DNA of 6,230 nucleotides from Candidatus Levyibacteriota bacterium (lineage in GTDB: Bacteria > Patescibacteriota > Microgenomatia > Levybacterales > UBA12049). The DNA is taken from positions 1-6,230 of the forward strand of contig JAHFKE010000066.1 in NCBI GenBank assembly GCA_023245515.1, written 5' to 3'. Below the pieces are notes generated by a model that did no database searches, was not told where the DNA came from, and was given only the letters and a program-made list of their open reading frames with translations. This document shows positions 5,156 through 6,230 of this stretch, one piece after another. Numbering within the stretch: the stretch's first letter is position 1; every line of letters begins with the position of its first letter. The position numbers and the translations under genes were made by a program.

Positions 5156-6211
5156 TTAATTAAATACCGGACTATTTACTCTGCGCAACTTCGGTTCTTG
5201 ATTATGTTTGAGTGTATCGAGAAATGTATCAAGATTTTCCGATGCTGCACATACTACGCTGTCTGCTCCGCCGTAGTACACTATTAGTTTGCCATCTTTC
5301 ACTACTGCTCCACAAGGGTACACAACTCCCGCTTTGTGTCCCGCGTTTTCGTAGCCTTCATCGGGTGAGACAAGCGGATTGTTAGCGCGGTAGAGAACCT
5401 TTGTTGGGTCATTCGCGTCAAGCATCATTGCCCCTATTTTGTATCTGCCCGGGTCTTGGTATCCTACGGATTGATAAATAAAGAGCCATCCGTCTTTGGT
5501 CTTGATTGGAGGAGCTCCTGCGCCGACTTTTTTACTGTCCCAATGGTTTTTTCTTGGTGGAATAAAATACTGACCTTGCAGATGTTGATTGTTTTCAAAA
5601 TTAAGATCGTCGACATAATCTACCAGAACATTTGGATAGATTCGATGAAAGATAGCATATTTGCCATTGATCTTCTCAGGAAGAATGACAGCATTTTTAT
5701 TCACCATACCCGGTGCAGATATGAGCTTAGGCTTCTCCCACTTCTCCCATCTTCTATTTAAAAAGTTATCAACGGAAATTGAGGTGAGTGCGACGCGTGG
5801 CGGACTGGCGCCATCAAATGCTACGTAGGTCATATAAAACTTGTCATCAATCTTAGTGATTCTCGGGTCCTCCACTCCGCCATAGCCCCCACCTGAAACA
5901 AAATGATCGGCAAGCTTCTTGTAGACACGGTTACCGGGTGTTTCAAATGACTCTCTTGGTATATAGATTGGCTCTTTGGACCTCTCGTCAATGGTAAAAC
6001 CGTCTTTACTTGTTGCATACCCCAGTACCGACAAGTCGCTATCACCCAAAGCTCTATAGACGAAGTGCACCTTGCCGTCTTCATAAACAGCAGCACTGTT
6101 AAATGTTGCCCGTGATTCCCATATTTGCCGAGACGGCTTGATGATAGGATTGTGTTCAAATTTTTTAAGAACTGAAAAAGTTTTATCTTTGAGTCCGTTA
6201 AGAGTGGGCAA
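5156..6211 (-). CDS. Single-domain GH130 glycoside phosphorylase/hydrolase-family protein
   Basis: This 351-residue protein is one GH130 domain (about residues 13-333) with a short basic tail, a normal length for the family. Visible landmarks are FEHNPIIKP (18-26), VYRA with R53, GYATSKDG, the catalytic signature EDPR (D115) in a glycine-rich context, NKNAVILPEKINGKY (171-185), FHR (188-190), GAPPIKTKDGWL, and VYYGGADS near the end. The position usually read as YHGV is YQSV (246-249), so a residue associated with phosphate binding is changed. Family members act on beta-mannosides and related glycans; the substrate here is unknown. It has no signal peptide. It lies 55 bp upstream of the tandem GH130 gene on the same strand, probably in one operon. 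Its sequence resembles domain 2 of that protein more than domain 1. The start is uncertain: the listed start is a TTG without a clear Shine-Dalgarno, no in-frame ATG is close by, and the frame stays open to the window edge, so the gene may begin upstream outside the window. Confidence 0.88.
   Translation of the reverse strand: MPTLNGLKDKTFSVLKKFEHNPIIKPSRQIWESRATFNSAAVYEDGKVHFVYRALGDSDLSVLGYATSKDGFTIDERSKEPIYIPRESFETPGNRVYKKLADHFVSGGGYGGVEDPRITKIDDKFYMTYVAFDGASPPRVALTSISVDNFLNRRWEKWEKPKLISAPGMVNKNAVILPEKINGKYAIFHRIYPNVLVDYVDDLNFENNQHLQGQYFIPPRKNHWDSKKVGAGAPPIKTKDGWLFIYQSVGYQDPGRYKIGAMMLDANDPTKVLYRANNPLVSPDEGYENAGHKAGVVYPCGAVVKDGKLIVYYGGADSVVCAASENLDTFLDTLKHNQEPKLRRVNSPVFN
5474..5503 (-). repeat. 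30-bp near-identical segment, copy in single-domain GH130 gene
   Basis: This is the partner of 4390-4419, with one mismatch that changes the encoded V to F (KTKDGWLFIY). The corresponding stretch of tandem domain 2 has different codons and different residues (PTEHGWLLLY), so the identity is not shared by all three domains. Confidence 0.8.
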
Positions 6212-6230
6212 TGGGCAGGAGATTGCATAA

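Noticed and set aside
5830..6228. Minus-strand frame of 132 codons starting with ATG near the window end
   Set aside because: It overlaps the single-domain GH130 gene in another frame, and its translation shows no family features, while the GH130 frame carries all conserved motifs.
1..6230. CRISPR array, tRNA or rRNA genes, insertion sequences
   Set aside because: No regularly spaced direct repeats, cloverleaf/T-loop signatures, rRNA motifs or transposase frames were seen on either strand.

Overview
The window carries four protein genes plus a truncated one at the left edge. It probably comes from an uncultivated bacterium, most plausibly of the Patescibacteria/CPR type. I infer this from the primase, whose Toprim motif reads TEGEFD where Escherichia coli has VEGYMD, from a magnesium-channel protein reduced to its membrane domain, from tight spacing and from weak or absent Shine-Dalgarno sequences. 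The standard bacterial code fits every gene. The lineage is a judgement from sequence style; no search was run.

Left part, plus strand. Positions 1-438 are the C-terminal part of a protein I cannot name. Positions 497-1060 encode a small integral membrane protein that matches only the transmembrane domain of MgtE magnesium channels. Positions 1061-1345 hold no open frame. They do hold a good -35 box (TTGACA at 1080), a run of mutually complementary segments, a 16-bp AU-rich hairpin and a strong intrinsic terminator ending at 1319. I read this as a candidate structured non-coding RNA of about 200 nt, or less likely a leader with an attenuator for the next gene. DNA primase (dnaG, 1346-3127) follows, apparently from its own extended -10 promoter with almost no leader.

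Right part, minus strand. Two genes run toward dnaG and stop only 5 bp from its end. The upstream gene (6211 to 5156, start uncertain and possibly outside the window) is a single-domain GH130 glycoside phosphorylase/hydrolase-family protein. The downstream gene (5100 to 3133) is an unusual two-domain protein: two complete GH130 domains joined by a proline-rich linker. All three domains keep the EDPR catalytic signature, but they differ at positions usually linked to phosphate binding. The C-terminal domain looks most like a canonical phosphorylase and the N-terminal domain least. The 55-bp gap and shared direction suggest one operon for cytoplasmic processing of beta-mannosides or related glycans.

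The points most worth a second look are the candidate RNA upstream of dnaG, the tandem GH130 fusion with non-equivalent active sites, a 29/30-bp near-identity between otherwise diverged GH130 paralogues, the altered pore motif of the MgtE-like protein, and the start-site signals.
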